From: Gammaproteobacteria bacterium
Lineage (GTDB): Bacteria; Pseudomonadota; Gammaproteobacteria; Thiohalorhabdales; Thiohalorhabdaceae
Length of the DNA: 8,717 bases
Direction: 5' to 3'
NCBI GenBank assembly: GCA_018609925.1
Contig: JAHEOG010000215.1
Coordinates: forward strand, 1-8,717
Of this stretch, positions 7,008 through 8,717 are shown in pieces. Under the pieces are notes generated by a model. That model did no database searches and was not told the origin of the DNA. It saw nothing but the letters and a program-made list of their open reading frames with translations. A program made the position numbers and the translations under genes. Position 1 is the first letter of the stretch. Each line of letters opens with the position of its first letter.

Positions 7008-7037
7008 AGCCGTCCGGGCTGAAGCCGTCCGGGCTCA
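7008..7037. repeat. Tandem direct repeat, two 15-bp copies, across the transporter stop codon
   Basis: AGCCGTCCGGGCTGA (7008-7022) is followed immediately by AGCCGTCCGGGCTCA (7023-7037), 14 of 15 bases identical. The second copy includes the stop codon of the AbgT-family gene (7035-7037). Each copy can fold into a small hairpin (AGCC/GGCT around five bases). No T run follows on the minus strand, so it does not look like a standard intrinsic terminator. Confidence 0.8.
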
Positions 7038-8579
7038 GGGGGCGCTGTAGGTTAGCGGCCCTTCCGGACCCAAAGGCCAGCCACCTGCAACCCAGATGGT
7101 CAGAAGGAGCAGCCAGGCCGCCAGAAAGCCCAGGGAATAGGGGAGCATGGTGGCCACCAAGGTGCCCAGGCCGCCTCTGGGAATGTAGCGCTGCATGAGG
7201 GAGAGGATGATGACCATGTAGGGGTTGAGCGGGGTGATGACGTTGGTTGCCGAATCCCCCACCCGGTAGGCGGCCTGGGTCAGCTCGGGGCTGATCCCCG
7301 CCTGCATGAACATGGGCACGAAGACGGGAGCGATGAAGGCGTACTTGGCCGAGGCGGAGCCGATGAGGAGGTTGGCCAATCCCGCCACCACGACGAAGGC
7401 TCCCATGAGGAGGGCGGGCGGCAAGGCCAGCCCGGCCAAGAAATCCCCGCCGACGATGGCCAGCATCTCCCCGAGGTGGGAATAGCGGAAGGCCTCAATG
7501 AACTGGGCGGCGAAGAAGGCCAGGACGATATAGGGGCCCATATCCGCCATGGTCCGACCCATGAGCTCGGCGGCGTCGCGGTCCGAGCGCACGGCCCCGG
7601 CCACGGCCCCGTAGGCGATCCCCGGGACAGCGAAGATCACCAGCAACAGGGGGACAATGGCCTCTACCCAGCGCGGGAAGCGCTCCCCCTCTCCGTGTAG
7701 GGGGGCCCCGGGGACGCCGATCAAAAGCGCCACCACCAGGACCGTACCGAGCAGGGCCCAGCCGGCACAGCGCAGGGCCCGGGCCTCTTGAGCGGGATCG
7801 GTCCGGTGCGCGCGCTCGTGGGACACCTCCTCCGCCCGATCCAGGCCCCGGGTCCCCAACCGGGGCTCTACCCACCGGGCGGTGATGGCCCAGCCCACCA
7901 GAGGGAGGATCAGGGCCGAGGCGATCATGAGCCACCAGTTGCCCGTCACCGCCACTTGGTAAGCGGGATCCAGGACCCGCGCCCCCGCGGTGGACAGCCC
8001 GGCGAGCAGCGGATCCAGCCCGGTGATCGCCAGGTTGGCGGAGAAGCCCGCGGAGACCCCGGCGAAGGCCACGGCGATGCCGGTCAGGGGGGAGCGGCCC
8101 TGGGAGGCGTAGAGGGCCGCCGCCAGGGGTGGCAGCACCACGTAGCCGGCGTCCAGGGTCAGGGAGGAAAGCACCCCCACGAACAAAAGGGCTGGGGTAA
8201 CAAGGGGTTGAGGAACCCCGCTCATGGAGCGCTCGATCAGGGCCGGCAGGAGCCCGGAGCGCTCGGCCAGACCGATCCCCAGCATGGCCACCAGAACCAG
8301 GCCCAGCGGTGGGAAGGTGACGAAGTTCTCCACCAGATGGGAGGCCAGCCACCACAGCCCGGAGCTGTCCAGGAGGCCCCGGGCCTCCACCGCCTCGGTG
8401 GTGGGCCCTCCCTGTCGGGCCACGGTCTTCTCCACGCTCCAACCGGCCATCTCGGCCAGCTGGGAAAGCCCCATAACGATCACGGTGGCCAGGAAGACCA
8501 GGGGGGCGGGGTCCGGCAACCGGTTGCCGGCCCGCTCCAGACGGGCCAGCAAGCCGCAGGCCCCGGGGGTCTCGGCCAA
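7035..8579 (-). CDS. AbgT-family transporter (p-aminobenzoyl-glutamate / antimetabolite transporter)
   Basis: A polytopic inner-membrane protein of 514 residues, close to E. coli AbgT (508). Known members import p-aminobenzoyl-glutamate (AbgT) or export sulfonamide-like antimetabolites (MtrF, YdaH); substrate and direction cannot be told here. Family marks: an amphipathic N-terminal segment (RLERAGNRLPDPAP), membrane helices from about residue 25, LGIGLAERSGLLPALI (100-115), LDAGYVVLPPLAA (142-154), GFSANLAITGLDPLLAG (178-194, with D189), IAPVFVPMF and a C-terminus LLLLTIWVAGGWPLGP like that of AbgT. In the transport core P431, R439 and D442 fit conserved positions, but Y413 stands where Trp is expected. 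The start is TTG at 8579: GGGGAGG lies five bases upstream, and the protein begins where the family does. The only in-frame codons between the upstream stop (TGA, 8598-8600) and TTG are not usual starts. A small frame ends 11 bp upstream, compatible with coupling. No amidase (abgA/abgB) genes are in the window. Confidence 0.93.
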   Translation of the reverse strand: MAETPGACGLLARLERAGNRLPDPAPLVFLATVIVMGLSQLAEMAGWSVEKTVARQGGPTTEAVEARGLLDSSGLWWLASHLVENFVTFPPLGLVLVAMLGIGLAERSGLLPALIERSMSGVPQPLVTPALLFVGVLSSLTLDAGYVVLPPLAAALYASQGRSPLTGIAVAFAGVSAGFSANLAITGLDPLLAGLSTAGARVLDPAYQVAVTGNWWLMIASALILPLVGWAITARWVEPRLGTRGLDRAEEVSHERAHRTDPAQEARALRCAGWALLGTVLVVALLIGVPGAPLHGEGERFPRWVEAIVPLLLVIFAVPGIAYGAVAGAVRSDRDAAELMGRTMADMGPYIVLAFFAAQFIEAFRYSHLGEMLAIVGGDFLAGLALPPALLMGAFVVVAGLANLLIGSASAKYAFIAPVFVPMFMQAGISPELTQAAYRVGDSATNVITPLNPYMVIILSLMQRYIPRGGLGTLVATMLPYSLGFLAAWLLLLTIWVAGGWPLGPEGPLTYSAP

Positions 8580-8584
8580 GGGCG

Positions 8585-8591
8585 CCTCCCC
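8585..8591 (-). promoter_or_regulatory. Ribosome binding site supporting the TTG start of the AbgT-family gene
   Basis: Minus-strand GGGGAGG lies five bases (CGCCC) before TTG at 8579. It is the strongest Shine-Dalgarno in the window and decides the start codon. Its first G is the last base of the TAG that ends the small upstream frame, so termination and reinitiation could be coupled. Confidence 0.6.
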
Positions 8592-8717
8592 TAGATCTCA
8601 GCGGAGTTCACCAACCGGCCGGCAGACTGGATCACCTGGCTGGTCCACCCTACGAGGTTCACGAGGTCGTCGATCGCGGACCTGGTCATGCCGAGCTCGC
8701 AAAAAAAGGCCTGCCAA
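8591..8717 (-). CDS. Unrecognised minus-strand frame: C-terminal fragment or 32-aa small protein
   Basis: An open frame enters from the right edge and ends at TAG (8591-8593), giving 41 visible residues. An internal ATG at 8689 would give a 32-residue peptide starting MTRSAIDDLVNLVGW. From that ATG on, nearly every codon ends in G or C, as in real genes of this window, and the alternative frames hold stops, so it looks coded. The segment resembles an amphipathic helix (LVNLVGWTSQVIQSAGRLV). Before the ATG the frame crosses seven Ts (Phe-Phe as TTT TTT), atypical for this genome and more like a terminator, which favours a separate small gene; however, the ATG has only GAG six bases upstream as a ribosome binding site. 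The stop is 11 bp before the AbgT-family start. I recognise no family and assign no function. Confidence 0.35.
   Translation of the reverse strand, partial: WQAFFCELGMTRSAIDDLVNLVGWTSQVIQSAGRLVNSAEI
8701..8717 (-). terminator. Possible 3' half of an intrinsic terminator cut by the right edge
   Basis: On the minus strand the sequence reads GGCAGGCC followed directly by seven Ts, the pattern of the descending arm and U tract of a factor-independent terminator. The ascending arm (GGCCTGCC) would lie just beyond the window and cannot be confirmed. It is the only long homopolymer T/A run in a very GC-rich window. The alternative is that the run is simply coding (Phe-Phe). Confidence 0.3.

Noticed and set aside
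7495..8442. 315-codon minus-strand frame and a 268-codon plus-strand frame (7788-8594) over the transporter gene
   Set aside because: Both are alternative readings of the AbgT-family gene, Gly/Arg/Pro-rich or Gly/Gln-rich, with no membrane segments or domains.
8580..8717. Possible transposase remnant or insertion-sequence end at the right edge
   Set aside because: The 41 visible residues show no transposase motif, and no terminal inverted repeat or target duplication is visible.
1..8717. CRISPR array, tRNA, rRNA, riboswitch or replication origin
   Set aside because: No regularly spaced repeats, no tRNA-like cloverleaf, no rRNA conserved stretch and no DnaA-box cluster were seen; the gaps between genes are all under 150 bp.

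Overview
This is a GC-rich stretch of ordinary bacterial chromosome that looks gammaproteobacterial. MutS, LigA and UbiB all align well, from memory, with the E. coli proteins over their full length. Codon third positions are almost all G or C, which also explains the long spurious antisense reading frames. I cannot name the genus from sequence alone. No mobile element, CRISPR array, tRNA or rRNA is visible.

Layout, left to right: (1) the last 99 codons of an unrecognised plus-strand gene that enters from the left edge; (2) a 133-bp gap with a candidate promoter for mutS; (3) mutS on the plus strand, coding for the mismatch-recognition ATPase and complete, with a canonical sliding-clamp-binding motif; (4) a short convergent gap with small hairpins; (5) a UbiB/ABC1-family atypical kinase on the minus strand, probably starting at a CTG codon; (6) ligA on the minus strand, NAD-dependent DNA ligase, complete with zinc finger and BRCT domain; (7) a gap with a candidate ligA promoter and a tandem 15-bp repeat; (8) an AbgT-family membrane transporter on the minus strand; (9) at the right edge, a short codon-like minus-strand frame that is either the end of a larger gene or a 32-aa small protein, next to a T7 tract that could be half of a terminator.

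Functionally, MutS and LigA both act in methyl-directed mismatch repair (recognition and nick sealing), but they are on opposite strands with ubiB between them, so they are not one operon. UbiB belongs to ubiquinone biosynthesis or lipid handling. AbgT-family proteins move p-aminobenzoyl-glutamate or export antimetabolites such as sulfonamides. ligA and ubiB could be co-transcribed (98-143 bp apart, depending on the ubiB start), although a weak promoter candidate lies between them.

I found no convincing undescribed system. The observations most worth checking are the apparent CTG start of ubiB, the Trp-to-Tyr change in the AbgT transport core, the small frame and T tract at the right edge, and the tandem repeat across the transporter's stop codon.
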